A DNA stretch of 64,000 nucleotides from Planctomycetota bacterium (GCA_016209685.1 JACQVQ010000009.1:62001-126000); one strand, 5' to 3'; positions 8,364 through 16,489 are shown, counted from the first letter of the stretch. Program-made: numbers and translations. The notes: a model not told the origin generated them from the letters alone.

Positions 8364-8570
8364 ATGTTTGGTATGCCAGGCGGCTGGGAGTGGCTGGTTA
8401 TCCTGATTGTGGCCCTCCTTATCTTTGGTAAGCGTCTCCCTGAAGTGATGCGTTCTGTAGGTAAGGGTATCGTGGAGTTCAAAAAGGGTCTCAAAGGGGT
8501 TGAGGACGAGGTGGAAAAGTCCTCAGAACCTAAGAAGATTGAATCTGGTCCGTCCGAAAAGAAAGGTTAA
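8364..8570 (+). CDS. tatA: Sec-independent translocase TatA/TatE
   Basis: Twin-arginine translocase pore subunit, 68 residues. It has one N-terminal membrane helix (GWEWLVILIVALLIF), the FGKRLPEVMRSVGKGIVEFKKGLKG hinge plus amphipathic helix with the conserved FG and LP, and a charged cytoplasmic tail. GAGGAG lies 9 bases before the ATG. Its TatC partner is encoded about 39 kb away (47147-48508), and a Tat substrate (DUF362 protein with SRRTFLK) is at 52425. A 34-codon ORF follows 3 bases after the stop. Confidence 0.93.
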   Translation: MFGMPGGWEWLVILIVALLIFGKRLPEVMRSVGKGIVEFKKGLKGVEDEVEKSSEPKKIESGPSEKKG

Positions 8571-8573
8571 ACC

Positions 8574-8678
8574 ATGTCACACGACCACAAGAGAGACTTC
8601 TTGAAATGGAGTAGTAAGAGGGCCAATAAGGGCCGTAAACCCAATCGTGGGGTACGTGTAGGAAGACGGACTAAGTAG
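8574..8678 (+). CDS. Small basic protein of unknown function
   Basis: A 34-codon ORF starting ATG 3 bases after the tatA stop and ending in TAG. The product begins MSHDHKRDFLKWSSKRANKG and is very rich in Lys and Arg with no hydrophobic segment. Its spacing suggests translational coupling to tatA. The stop codon lies in the GTAG foot of a repeat, so the original C-terminus may have been altered. I do not recognise it; a nucleic-acid-binding role is only a guess from charge. Confidence 0.5.
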   Translation: MSHDHKRDFLKWSSKRANKGRKPNRGVRVGRRTK

Positions 8679-8732
8679 GGGCGTATTGTTCGCCACGGCG
8701 AATCTGCCTAATGCATGACAATACGCCCCTAC
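8675..8732. repeat. REP-like palindrome, family II, with nested palindrome
   Basis: GTAGGGGCGTATTGT and ACAATACGCCCCTAC arms enclose TTCGCCACGGCGAA. It supplies the TAG stop of the small basic ORF. The rest of the gap to tRNA-Leu (8733-8866) holds CCCCTAG-like degenerate repeats. Confidence 0.75.
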
Positions 8733-8866
8733 AACAGGGTGTTGTCTTTCAATATTGATCTACGCGCCTTGCCCGGTTCTTCTCTGCCCCCCTCAACTCA
8801 TATCCCTTGTTCCTAGCCCTCACCCCTGGCCCCTAGTCCCTACCCCCTAGCCTCTAGTTACTGAGG

Positions 8867-8954
8867 TGGTGCCGGAGGTGGGAGTTGAACCCACACGGGC
8901 TTTTGGCCCACGAGATTTTGAGTCTCGCGCGTCTGCCAATTCCACCACTCCGGC
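8867..8954 (-). tRNA. tRNA-Leu (anticodon CAA)
   Basis: Minus-strand cloverleaf with a long variable arm: acceptor GCCGGAG/CTCCGGC, discriminator A, CCA encoded, anticodon loop CTCAAAA in a CGAGA/TCTCG stem, T-loop TTCAACT. Degenerate CCCTA-type repeats flank it on both sides. Confidence 0.95.
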
Positions 8955-8957
8955 AAT

Positions 8958-9108
8958 TTTTAGGGATTAGGGACCAGGGGGTAGGGGGGTAGAAATGTAC
9001 AAGAATTGTAAATTGAAAATTGGAAATTTCAAATTTAAAATTTACAACTTACAATTTACAATTTTTTCCCCCCTAATCCCTGACCCCTATCCCCTGACCC
9101 CTAAAACA
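8958..9108. repeat. Degenerate C/T-rich and AT-rich repeats
   Basis: GGGATTAGGGACCAGGGGG-like words, then an AT-rich palindrome (8996-9065) built from AATTGTAAATTG/AATTTACAATT, then CCCTAATCCCTGACCCCTA words. The arrangement is an inverted repeat of about 150 bases around the AT-rich core. Confidence 0.6.
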
Positions 9109-9637
9109 GTCTGTAGTGCCGCCTCCTGGCCCTGGGCGGGCCAAGTATCTCGCTCAGGACTACGGCCTTTTGTAGCTCATCCCTGGGCAGGGTCTTTACT
9201 AGAGGTGCCTTGGGCAAAGGCAAAGTAACCTCATGTGCTGTACTTACCCCTGGTGGTAGCGGTACTGCCGTAGGGAGTAGCCCTGCTCCCCCTGTTAAAA
9301 TGGGTTGAGATACAGGTGGCGACTCCTTCGGGACCTTCATTTTAAGGTGTTTAGGGCGTCTCTTAGTAGGTCTTTCTTCTACAATCACAATCTCGGGCCT
9401 CTCCTCCAGTACCATACCCTCAAGCATCTTCTTAAACTCTTCCATAAGAGTAGGGGCACGTTGCAACGTGCCCCTACCCTCCTGAGGGGCAGCCTCTTCC
9501 TTCCCTTCCCCCTCGCCTTGGCCTAAGACAGACCCCTTACTAAACCTACGGATAAGCCATTTTATCAGGCTACCGCCAAACAGGAGGAGGAGGAAAACTA
9601 ACCAGATTATAAGGTCTATGTCTATCTTTCTTTCCAT
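9101..9637 (-). CDS. Single-pass membrane protein downstream of floA
   Basis: About 178 residues: one N-terminal membrane helix (IIWLVFLLLLFGGSLIKWLI), then a long charged and Pro-rich cytoplasmic tail ending PRARRRHYRLF. It is not a family I recognise. The ATG at 9637 is preferred over a longer reading to 9691 because it starts MERKIDIDLIIW directly before the helix. It lies on the same strand as floA but is separated by about 220 bases of repeats. A REP-like palindrome (9452-9479) is read in frame and encodes GRGTLQRAPTL within the tail. It may be an accessory of the flotillin/NfeD membrane-domain genes. Confidence 0.6.
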   Translation of the reverse strand: MERKIDIDLIIWLVFLLLLFGGSLIKWLIRRFSKGSVLGQGEGEGKEEAAPQEGRGTLQRAPTLMEEFKKMLEGMVLEERPEIVIVEERPTKRRPKHLKMKVPKESPPVSQPILTGGAGLLPTAVPLPPGVSTAHEVTLPLPKAPLVKTLPRDELQKAVVLSEILGPPRARRRHYRLF

Positions 9638-9650
9638 AATCAGAAATCCA

Positions 9651-9852
9651 CGCAGGCTGAAGTTCGCCTCAGCGAATCTGCCTAAGGTCATGCCGAAGGC
9701 AGATCCGCCTACGGCGTGACATGACCTGCGGCTACTACTGCAAGTTAGGGACAGGGGCCAGGGGCTAGGGGCCAGGGATTGTAAAATATTTAATAATATC
9801 TATCCCTGCCCCCTGATCCCTGGTCCCTGATCCCTGATTCCCTACCCCCTCT
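9651..9852. repeat. Nested REP followed by C/T-rich degenerate repeats
   Basis: CGCAGGCTGAAG and GACCTGCGGCTAC arms (9651-9735) surround two further palindromes (TTCGCCTCAGCGAA; GCAGATCCGCCTACGGCG). The remainder repeats CCCCTGATCCCTGGTCCCTG-type words. No gene is seen here. Confidence 0.65.
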
Positions 9853-9856
9853 TTTT

Positions 9857-10885
9857 TTAGGTATGAGACACGTCACCACCAGGGCCTTTGGAGATGGATT
9901 TCCGCATCTCGGTATCGGCCTGGATATTCCTGAGCTGATAGTAATCCATTACGCCCAGGTGTCCGTCCCTGAAGGCCTGGGAGATGGCCTTGGGTACCTC
10001 GGCCTCTGCCAGGACTACCTTAGCCCTGTTTTCCTCCACCAGTGCCCTCATCTCCTGCTCCTTGGCCACTGCCATGGCCCTCCGCTTCTCTGCCTCGGCC
10101 TGGGCCACCCGTTTATCGGCCTCGGCCTGGTCTGTCTGTAGCCTCGCCCCGATATTGTCTCCCACGTCCACGTCAGCAATGTCTATGGATAATATCTCAA
10201 AGGCCGTGCCGGCGTCCAGCCCCTTATGGAGCACCTGCTTGGAGATGAGGTCTGGACTTTCAAGTACATTTTTATGGGTTAGGGCGGAGCCTATACTTGA
10301 GACGATGCCCTCACCTACCCTGGCGATGACCGTTTCTTCCCTTGCCCCTCCGACCAGTCGCTGCATGTTGGTCCTTACGGTTACCCTTGCCTTGACCTTT
10401 AGCTGTATGCCGTCCTTGGCCACCCCGTCTATGGTATCCCGTCCCCTTTTGGGGTCGGGACAGTCAATAATCTTGGGGTTGACGCTGGTCCTGACGGCGT
10501 CCAGTACGTCTCTGCCTGCCAGGTCAATGGCACAGGCCTGGTTAAAACCCAGGTCTATATTGGCCTTGTTGGCGGCGATTAAGGCCCTCACTACATTAGG
10601 GACATTGCCGCCGGCCAGGTAATGGGCCTCCAGCAAGGGGGTGTCTATATCCAGCCCTGCCTTCTTGGCCATAATCCTGGAATCTACTATTACTCTGGCG
10701 TTAACCCTCCTGAAGGTCATCCCTACCAGTTGTATGAGGGATATTGGGGCGCCAGAGGCCAGGGCCTGGATGTACAGCCAGCCGTATTTAAAGAGCATCA
10801 AGAGGAAGATAAACAGGATAAGGGAGACAAATATAACGGCCACTGTAGTGAGCTGTTTGGGTATCAGAAGTGGTAATTTTTCCAT
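9857..10885 (-). CDS. floA: Flotillin-like protein FloA (SPFH/band-7)
   Basis: Membrane-microdomain scaffold of the FloA type, 342 residues. It has an N-terminal hydrophobic hairpin ([32 protein letters not shown]), then an SPFH core with [24 protein letters not shown] and [24 protein letters not shown]. An Ala/Glu-rich coiled coil ([19 protein letters not shown]) precedes the C-terminus. Length and order match FloA of Firmicutes and Planctomycetes. It follows two NfeD genes on the same strand, the standard flotillin partner arrangement. Confidence 0.92.
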   Translation of the reverse strand: MEKLPLLIPKQLTTVAVIFVSLILFIFLLMLFKYGWLYIQALASGAPISLIQLVGMTFRRVNARVIVDSRIMAKKAGLDIDTPLLEAHYLAGGNVPNVVRALIAANKANIDLGFNQACAIDLAGRDVLDAVRTSVNPKIIDCPDPKRGRDTIDGVAKDGIQLKVKARVTVRTNMQRLVGGAREETVIARVGEGIVSSIGSALTHKNVLESPDLISKQVLHKGLDAGTAFEILSIDIADVDVGDNIGARLQTDQAEADKRVAQAEAEKRRAMAVAKEQEMRALVEENRAKVVLAEAEVPKAISQAFRDGHLGVMDYYQLRNIQADTEMRKSISKGPGGDVSHT

Positions 10886-10904
10886 GATTTCACCTTTCTT
10901 ATAT

Positions 10905-11045
10905 GTAGCCGCAGGTCACGCCTAAGGCGGATTCGCCCTCCAGACTAATTGGCGGGCTTCCAGCCTCTGGCGAACTTTAGCCTGCGTTAATTAGAAATTA
11001 CGCAACCTAAAGTCACGCCTTAGGCGGATCCGCCTCAGGCGGAGT
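10905..11045. repeat. Cluster of nested REP palindromes
   Basis: GTAGCCGCAGGT and CTTTAGCCTGCG arms are split by several CGCCTAAGGCGG and TCTGGCGAA-type palindromes, then a second partial copy follows. It lies between floA and the short nfeD gene. Confidence 0.6.
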
Positions 11046-11066
11046 TGCGGCCACTTTATATCCCTC

Positions 11067-11519
11067 TTAAATAGGTTTCACAACGACCTTATTCCCCTTT
11101 ACCTCTATTACCTTAATCCTTGTACTCCGGGCGACCATCTCTCCCATGCTTAAGACGTCCACCCGTCTTCCGTCTATCTGGGCGATACCCGACGGGTGTA
11201 GGGGGGTAACGGTAACCCCTTCCTTTCCCAGGAGGCCCTCAAACCCTCCTGAGGCCGAAAAGCCCTCCTCGGAGGCCGTAATGGCAAACATCCTGGAAGT
11301 CGCCCGATACCAGAGTATAACAAATAACGGGATGGAAAGTAGGCTGGTAACAAGCAAAATATTTCCCAGGGTCTTTTCCCCTGCCTGATAGGCAAGGTAT
11401 ATACTCCCTGCTACACAAAGGGTGCCGCATATCCCTATAATCATACCAGGGAGCAGTATCTCTGCAAAGACGGCCAGGAGGCCCAGGACATAGAGTATGA
11501 TTATTTCCGTATGGCTCAT
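11067..11519 (-). CDS. NfeD family protein, short form
   Basis: Protein of 150 residues with an N-terminal membrane region (IIILYVLGLLAVFAEILLPG, then two more hydrophobic stretches) and a C-terminal OB-fold domain (GKEGVTVTPLHPSGIAQIDGRRVDVLSMGE). This is the short NfeD architecture, lacking the serine-protease domain. NfeD proteins associate with flotillins in membrane domains. The start codon overlaps the stop of the long NfeD gene by 4 bases, so translation is coupled. Confidence 0.88.
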   Translation of the reverse strand: MSHTEIIILYVLGLLAVFAEILLPGMIIGICGTLCVAGSIYLAYQAGEKTLGNILLVTSLLSIPLFVILWYRATSRMFAITASEEGFSASGGFEGLLGKEGVTVTPLHPSGIAQIDGRRVDVLSMGEMVARSTRIKVIEVKGNKVVVKPI

Positions 11520-13003
11520 GCTGGTCTGACAACTACCCTGTTCCCTCTAACCTCCACAATCTCCACCTTTTGCCCTCCCTCCACAAATTCTCCCTGCGTA
11601 ACCACGTCCAGCACCTCCCCATTGAATTCCGCTCTGCCAGAGGGTCTGAGGGTGCTCAGTGCATAGCCGCGCCGCCCAACCAGTCCAACCGTGGGGATGG
11701 TAAGGGTGGTGCCAAAACCCAGTTCCGCCTCCTCAGAGGCACTGAGGACTAACCGCCCAAAGAGTGGCATACCTGGGAGATATCTTACCATAAGGGCTAT
11801 CACCAAAAGGCTTACTGCCATGCTGGAAAATATCTTTAAGAGGTTCCCCCTGAGTTCCTCATAGTGATAGGGGGTCTGGGGTACCACGAAGTCCTGGAAG
11901 GCCAGTGTGGTCCCCATGAGCATGAGGAGGATACCTGTTATCCCGGCGATACCAAAGCCAGGTAGCAGGAATATCTCTACGGCGAGTAGCATTACCCCTA
12001 GCATGAACAGGAGCATCTCCGGGGCCTCTGCCAGGCCCACCATATACTTGCTAAGGAATACCGTGGCAAGGCATGAGATGCCTACAATCCCGGGCAGTCC
12101 AAAACCAGGGGCCTTCAACTCCAGCCACAGGGCAATAAGGCCCACACTCAGGAGGATGGGGGCAACGCCGTCCAGGAAACGCACCATATTTTCTGACCAG
12201 TTGGTCTCTAGCTCTACCGCGTCCTCCTCTTTGAGGCCATAGAGTTCAAGCACCTCCTTACGGTCCTCTACAATGGCCCTGGCAAAGCCGTATTCCCTGG
12301 CCTCTTTGGCGTGCATGGTCAGGAGCTTGCCGGCCTCAACGATGAGCCTTTTGGATTTAATCTTATCCGATTCTTGCTGGCTCATATCTTTAAGTTCTTT
12401 GGAGGTGACAAAGCGTCCCTGGGGCGCCTCCTCTGTAAAGATTTGGTAGACCTCCATCTCTTTGGTTACCATGGCCTCCGCCAGGAGGGGTGGATAGCCA
12501 TTTTTATCAGCAAACTTCCTGAATTTAGTCCTCAGGAGGGTCTGTATCTTCTCCCCTGCCGTCTGATAGCCCCCCTCCATGGCAGGTATAATAGGCTCGC
12601 AATCACCCAGTTCGGCCTGCGGGCCCATGACTATCTCATTACAGGACAGGGTAATAAGGGAGCCGGCAGAGATGGCCTTACTGGGGATATAGGCCACCGT
12701 ACGGGCCTTATCTATCTTGGAAATGTATTCTGATATTTCAAAGGCAGGTTCAAGTCGCCCCCCATAGGTGTCTATCTCAAAGATAATGAGCCCGGGTCCG
12801 CCTAAGGCGGATTTAAGGGCAGTCTCTACCCTCCGCTCTAACGAGCTGGAAAGCCCCCCGTCTATCATGTCCCTAAGGGGGATAATGAAGGCCTTCCCCC
12901 CAGGGGTGGGTTTCTCCGGGGTCTTTTCCACCTCCTGGGCCGTTAGGTTTGAGATAATGAACGAGAGGAAAAGGAGTAGAATGATAGGGCCGATTCGTTT
13001 CAT
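11516..13003 (-). CDS. NfeD family protein, long form with ClpP-like protease domain
   Basis: Protein of 495 residues: signal peptide (MKRIGPIILLLFLSFIISNLTAQ), a ClpP/1510-N-like serine-protease domain (GLIIFEIDTYGGRLEPAFEIS, then ISAGSLITLSCNEIVMGP with the likely nucleophile Ser near 112-115), four or so membrane helices (about 270-410) and a C-terminal OB-fold (GRRGYALSTLRPSGRAEFNGEVLDV). Homologues cleave membrane proteins such as stomatin-family partners. Here the flotillin partner is two genes downstream. A CCGCCTAAGGCGG palindrome at about 12798-12812 is read in frame in the protease domain. Confidence 0.9.
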   Translation of the reverse strand: MKRIGPIILLLFLSFIISNLTAQEVEKTPEKPTPGGKAFIIPLRDMIDGGLSSSLERRVETALKSALGGPGLIIFEIDTYGGRLEPAFEISEYISKIDKARTVAYIPSKAISAGSLITLSCNEIVMGPQAELGDCEPIIPAMEGGYQTAGEKIQTLLRTKFRKFADKNGYPPLLAEAMVTKEMEVYQIFTEEAPQGRFVTSKELKDMSQQESDKIKSKRLIVEAGKLLTMHAKEAREYGFARAIVEDRKEVLELYGLKEEDAVELETNWSENMVRFLDGVAPILLSVGLIALWLELKAPGFGLPGIVGISCLATVFLSKYMVGLAEAPEMLLFMLGVMLLAVEIFLLPGFGIAGITGILLMLMGTTLAFQDFVVPQTPYHYEELRGNLLKIFSSMAVSLLVIALMVRYLPGMPLFGRLVLSASEEAELGFGTTLTIPTVGLVGRRGYALSTLRPSGRAEFNGEVLDVVTQGEFVEGGQKVEIVEVRGNRVVVRPA

Positions 13004-13076
13004 AGCATGACTACCCGCCTGAGGCGGAATTGCCTTAGTAAGCCTTAAGAGAGACCCCTGAAAAGCCCTACTCGCA

Positions 13077-13150
13077 TGTCATTCTGAGGGAGCGGAGCGA
13101 CCGAAGAATCTCTTATAAAAACCAGATTCCTCGCTTCGCTCAGAATGACA
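13077..13150. repeat. Inverted repeat with TGTCATTCTGAG ends
   Basis: TGTCATTCTGAGGGAGCGGA and a CTTCGCTCAGAATGACA arm about 74 bases apart. It is a widespread type of intergenic palindrome in metagenomic bacteria. The rest of 13004-13295 holds CGCCTGAGGCGG and CCCCTA-type repeats and no gene. Confidence 0.7.
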
Positions 13151-13295
13151 GATAGTGTTTTGGCGACTTCTTCAGAGGTCTCTAAGCTTTAATAGATATT
13201 TTAACCCCACTTTTACCCCAGGGCAAGGGGTTTCCTAGGGGATAGGGGGTAAGGATTAGGGGTTAGCAGGATAAAATCTTGCTATTCCCTACCCC

Positions 13296-13979
13296 CTAGC
13301 CCCTATTCCCTAGCTTCGGTATGCCAATATCAGCCACAACAAGTTCCCCCATGTGGCTGGGTCCCTGGGCCTTGAAGAAGCCGACCTTGGGCAGTATAAA
13401 CGTAACGGTCCGTGTAGCCTTAACGGCGGCCCCAAGTACACGACCTCCATCACAATCCAGCCCGGATGGAATATCTACGGAGAGTATAGGGACGCCCGTA
13501 GCATTCATACCCTGCACGAGGGTCTTATAAGGTTCTCTTACCTCCCCAGTCAAACCAGTCCCCAGGAGGGCGTCTATAAGGAGGTCAAACCCATTAAGCG
13601 CAGGCAAGATTGCCCTGGCCTCTACCCCCGTGAGGACCTCCTTGATGGGGAGTCCCATCTTCTGGACAATCTTCAGGTGGGTATAGGCATCCGGGCTTGA
13701 GGCCACCTCTCCCGCCTTGCATAAGAGGTAGACCGCCACCCCAACGCCGTGATTGTGGAGGTGTCTGGCGGCCACGAAGCCGTCCCCGCCGTTATTCCCT
13801 TTGCCACAGAGGATGGCCGCCCGCCTTCTGCCCCCTGTGGAGAGCATCTTAACGGCCTCCTCAGCCACGGCCCGCCCCGCATTCTCCATTAGCACCACCC
13901 CAGGGATACCGTACTCCTCTATGGCCTTGCGGTCCAGCTCCCTTACCTCTGTCCTGGTTACGGTTTTGGTAGGTTTCAT
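13296..13979 (-). CDS. nnrE: NAD(P)H-hydrate epimerase
   Basis: YjeF N-terminal-domain protein, 227 residues, which epimerises damaged (R)-NAD(P)HX so that the dehydratase can repair it. Motifs: RELDRKAIEEYGIPGVVLMENAGRA, CGKGNNGGDGFVAARHL, DLLIDALLGTGLTGEVREP and VDIPSGLDCDGG. It is a stand-alone epimerase domain without the ADP/ATP-dependent dehydratase domain often fused to it. The last residues (KLGNRG) are encoded by sequence that merges into CCCTAG-type repeats, so the natural C-terminus may have been eroded. Confidence 0.93.
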   Translation of the reverse strand: MKPTKTVTRTEVRELDRKAIEEYGIPGVVLMENAGRAVAEEAVKMLSTGGRRRAAILCGKGNNGGDGFVAARHLHNHGVGVAVYLLCKAGEVASSPDAYTHLKIVQKMGLPIKEVLTGVEARAILPALNGFDLLIDALLGTGLTGEVREPYKTLVQGMNATGVPILSVDIPSGLDCDGGRVLGAAVKATRTVTFILPKVGFFKAQGPSHMGELVVADIGIPKLGNRG

Positions 13980-14005
13980 TGTTTGGGGTTAATGGGAAGG
14001 AGAAT

Positions 14006-14033
14006 AACGTAGGGTGCGTGAAACGCACCAAAA
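14006..14033 (+). repeat. 28-base direct repeat, left copy (REP-like family III)
   Basis: Starts AACGTAGGGTGCGTGAAACG and ends CACCAAAA: a GTAG foot followed by a GGTGCG/CGCACC hairpin. An identical 28-base copy in the same orientation is at 15539-15566, and the two bracket an AT-rich nuclease gene. Confidence 0.85.
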
Positions 14034-14186
14034 CAATAAATGGTGCTAAAGACATACCCTACGAGCTTTATTCTTCCAAATATTCTGAATATTCGTCAAC
14101 GTCAAAAAGGGGGTGGTTCTAATTATTTCCTTTTCCATGCCAGAAAATAGAACCGTCCCATTATCCTCTTCTATGATTTTTCTATT

Positions 14187-15443
14187 TTAAATTGAAGTAG
14201 TTTTAGTGATTTGAAAAGCAAGTAATGTTAAGTAAATTTCTTTCTCGGGGTCTAACAGGTGCGTGAACTTGTAAGCTAATATAGTCTCGTTGTTTTTCAA
14301 TTCAGCAGAATTGAGTTGATATTCGCACTTGAAATTACCGTGCTGTCTGATAATTTCTTTTGCTTTAATCAAGACGGACGATAAATCGGCTTGCTTATTG
14401 AATAGTATGATTGATGTTTTTGTATCTCTCCAAGTAACATATCTCAAAAGTTGATCTATCGTCTCGGTTAATTTTTTCTGACCATCCCAAAACTTGCATT
14501 CTGCAATAAAGGCGTTTGCGTTTTTATGCCTAATGAGTATGTCTGTTCTGCCACTGCCGTTAAAGGTTTCTCCCGTAGCACTGCCCTGATAATGTCCGTT
14601 CAGCAAAATTATAAAAAAATTTCTTATCTCTTCTTCTGTCAAAGAGGCGAATGTTTTTGGACTCCGCTCCATTGCCAAAGCCATATCTTTGATGATGGTA
14701 AGAATGTTTTCATATTCCTCTATAGCAAGAGTTGGCTCTGGTGTGAAAGTTTTTGTTGGTTTCTCAACTATACTTGGCTTTCTTCTAACCTCGGGAATAG
14801 TATAAGTCATTGGGATATTATCTCTCTTTTTTATCGGTATTTTGAAAGATTGTATTATTGATTGATTGGTTTCCGCTTTTTGTTTTCTTTCATTGAGTTT
14901 TTGGCGTATTAAACCAAGAATCTCTTTATTAAACTTTTCTGCATCGGTGTTTAGACACTGGAGATTAGTTTCAATCATTTTAACATCGTCTTTGTAGAGC
15001 TTCTCGAAATCTCCTTGCCCTTTTGATGCTTCTTGATAAGACAATCTGATTTCATTCCCGGCTATCGAGGTGTTCATTTCTCTGCTCAAATTAGAGTGGT
15101 AATAAGTAGGGTGTAAGCTGAATAAAGAAGCGTCTCCTTCAAACGGCACACAAACAGTAAAACTGATATAACTTCTATCTACATATCCATCGCCAGAAAA
15201 TATGTCTCTGCCCTTTTCTCTCGTGTTAATCTCTTTTGGCGTATCAAGCAAATAAATTTCTCCACTTTTCAGACGAGGAGTATTCATTTTGTAGCAGTCT
15301 TCAAAATACTTCACCAATTCCTCAAAAGGAGTATTCAAAACCGAAGCCATATCGTAACCCTGTATTTCTCTTATTAGGGCTTCTTTTCTTGATTGTGCGG
15401 CTTCGTGAAAATTTTGCTGGGAGAATAGTTCGTTGTCGTACAT
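14187..15443 (-). CDS. Predicted PD-(D/E)XK-type nuclease, lone and AT-rich
   Basis: Protein of 418 residues. The C-terminal third has a restriction-endonuclease-like core: GRTDILIRHKNANAFIAECKFWDG matches D-x(n)-E-x-K, followed by a QLLRYVTWRDTKTSIILFN helix-strand. The N-terminal half is charged and has no domain I recognise, apart from a mid-region coiled-coil-like KLNERKQKAETNQS. Base composition is visibly AT-richer than flanking genes and codon use differs, suggesting transfer. Nothing nearby looks like a methylase or specificity subunit. Role is probably DNA defence or restriction of modified DNA, by inference. Confidence 0.68.
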   Translation of the reverse strand: MYDNELFSQQNFHEAAQSRKEALIREIQGYDMASVLNTPFEELVKYFEDCYKMNTPRLKSGEIYLLDTPKEINTREKGRDIFSGDGYVDRSYISFTVCVPFEGDASLFSLHPTYYHSNLSREMNTSIAGNEIRLSYQEASKGQGDFEKLYKDDVKMIETNLQCLNTDAEKFNKEILGLIRQKLNERKQKAETNQSIIQSFKIPIKKRDNIPMTYTIPEVRRKPSIVEKPTKTFTPEPTLAIEEYENILTIIKDMALAMERSPKTFASLTEEEIRNFFIILLNGHYQGSATGETFNGSGRTDILIRHKNANAFIAECKFWDGQKKLTETIDQLLRYVTWRDTKTSIILFNKQADLSSVLIKAKEIIRQHGNFKCEYQLNSAELKNNETILAYKFTHLLDPEKEIYLTLLAFQITKTTSI

Positions 15444-15538
15444 ACTTGTGGATAAGTTTTATTGGTTAAGTCTTTTTTTTCCTGTAAAAATTAAAGGCAT
15501 AAGTACCTCCGAGTTCATCCTAAGCCACAGCCCTCAGT

Positions 15539-15566
15539 AACGTAGGGTGCGTGAAACGCACCAAAA
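15539..15566 (+). repeat. 28-base direct repeat, right copy (REP-like family III)
   Basis: Identical to 14006-14033 in the same orientation; the repeats enclose 1.5 kb holding only the nuclease gene. Confidence 0.85.
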
Positions 15567-15589
15567 TGATAATTGGTCCCGGAATCTGG

Positions 15590-15672
15590 CGCCATGCACC
15601 ACGTTGGATTCATGGCCTGCCATGCACCACGTTGGATTCATGGCTTGCCATGCACCCACCGTGGTGCATGGC
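15590..15672. repeat. Tandem and inverted CCATGCACC repeats
   Basis: CCATGCACCACGTTGGATTC occurs twice, 29 bases apart, followed by a CCATGCACC/GGTGCATGG palindrome that abuts the tRNA-Ser 3' end. A related palindrome is at 19039-19062. Confidence 0.75.
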
Positions 15673-15758
15673 GGAGGGAGTAGGATTCGAACCTACGGGG
15701 GCCGTTAGACCCCAGCAGTTTTCAAGACTGCCGCCTTAAACCGCTCGGCCATCCCTCC
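15669..15758 (-). tRNA. tRNA-Ser (anticodon TGA)
   Basis: Minus-strand cloverleaf with a long variable arm: acceptor GGAGGGA/TCCCTCC, discriminator G, CCA encoded, anticodon loop CTTGAAA in a GCAGT/ACTGC stem, T-loop TTCGAAT. Confidence 0.95.
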
Positions 15759-15764
15759 GTATCC

Positions 15765-15885
15765 CAAATGCGGAGTACGGAATGCGGAATGCGGAATGCG
15801 GAGTTTCTTCCAGTGCGGAGTGTAGAATTTGGAATGCGTAGTTTTAATTCCGCAATCCGCACTTTACATTCCACATTTCCAGGCA
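15765..15885. repeat. GCGGAAT-type palindromic element
   Basis: Repeated GCGGAATGCGGAATGCGG words and an opposing ATTCCGCAATCCGC arm. Same family as 8051-8121, again directly beside the 5' end of a tRNA gene. Confidence 0.7.
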
Positions 15886-15903
15886 TTCCGGCGAGCTACC
15901 GTC

Positions 15904-16308
15904 CTAGATGCTGTTCCAGCGGCAGACCTCGTCCAGTACCTTTTCAGCCACAAAGATGGGGGTGCTCTTTTGCATGGCCAGGGCTATGGCATCGCTGGGG
16001 CGGGAATCTATCTCTACGGCCTTACCATCCACCTGGAGGATGAGCTTGGCATAGAAGGTATTGTTGAGGAGGTCGTTTATGATAATCTGCGTCAGCCCGG
16101 CCCCCAGCCCCTCTATGACATTATGAATTAGGTCGTGGGTCAGGGGACGCGGTGTGGGTATGCCCTTTACTGCACGGTCTATGGCCCATGCCTCGTGGAG
16201 ACCAATAACAATAGGAAAGCTCCTCTGTCCCTCCCTTTCCTTCAACACGACAATCTGGTGGTCGCTCGTCTCCGATATCATTATCCGTGAAAGTTCCATC
16301 TTGACCAT
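15904..16308 (-). CDS. Bifunctional nuclease (BFN) domain protein
   Basis: Protein of 134 residues matching the DUF151/BFN family: MELSRIMISETSDHQIVVLKE, then FPIVIGLHEAWAID, RPLTHDLIHNVIEGLGA and the signature AVEIDSRPSDAIALAM. The fold was described as having DNase/RNase activity in plants; in bacteria the physiological role is uncertain. GGAGT lies before the ATG. The promoter for the sulfur-relay genes lies in the divergent gap. Confidence 0.9.
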   Translation of the reverse strand: MVKMELSRIMISETSDHQIVVLKEREGQRSFPIVIGLHEAWAIDRAVKGIPTPRPLTHDLIHNVIEGLGAGLTQIIINDLLNNTFYAKLILQVDGKAVEIDSRPSDAIALAMQKSTPIFVAEKVLDEVCRWNSI

Positions 16309-16425
16309 AGCCTGACTCCTTACAGAATTTCTAGTGGGGTAAACCTTTATAAATTTTAGGTTTAGTAAATAACCCTGTCAATATCTTTTTCTCTACGGCC
16401 TATGGCAGACCCCTACAAAAAGTTG

Positions 16426-16454
16426 TTGAAGCAACAAGATGATTTTGCTATAAT
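16426..16454 (+). promoter_or_regulatory. Candidate sigma-70 promoter for the sulfur-relay cluster
   Basis: TTGAAG, 17 bases, TATAAT, about 35 bases before the first tusA start. Confidence 0.5.
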
Positions 16455-16489
16455 TTTCTATCTTACGCTCACCGTAAGAATTGACCCCA

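Noticed and set aside
9984-10622. A 212-codon plus-strand ORF opposite floA
   Set aside because: Antisense shadow of a high-GC-third-position gene; no start signal or recognisable domain.
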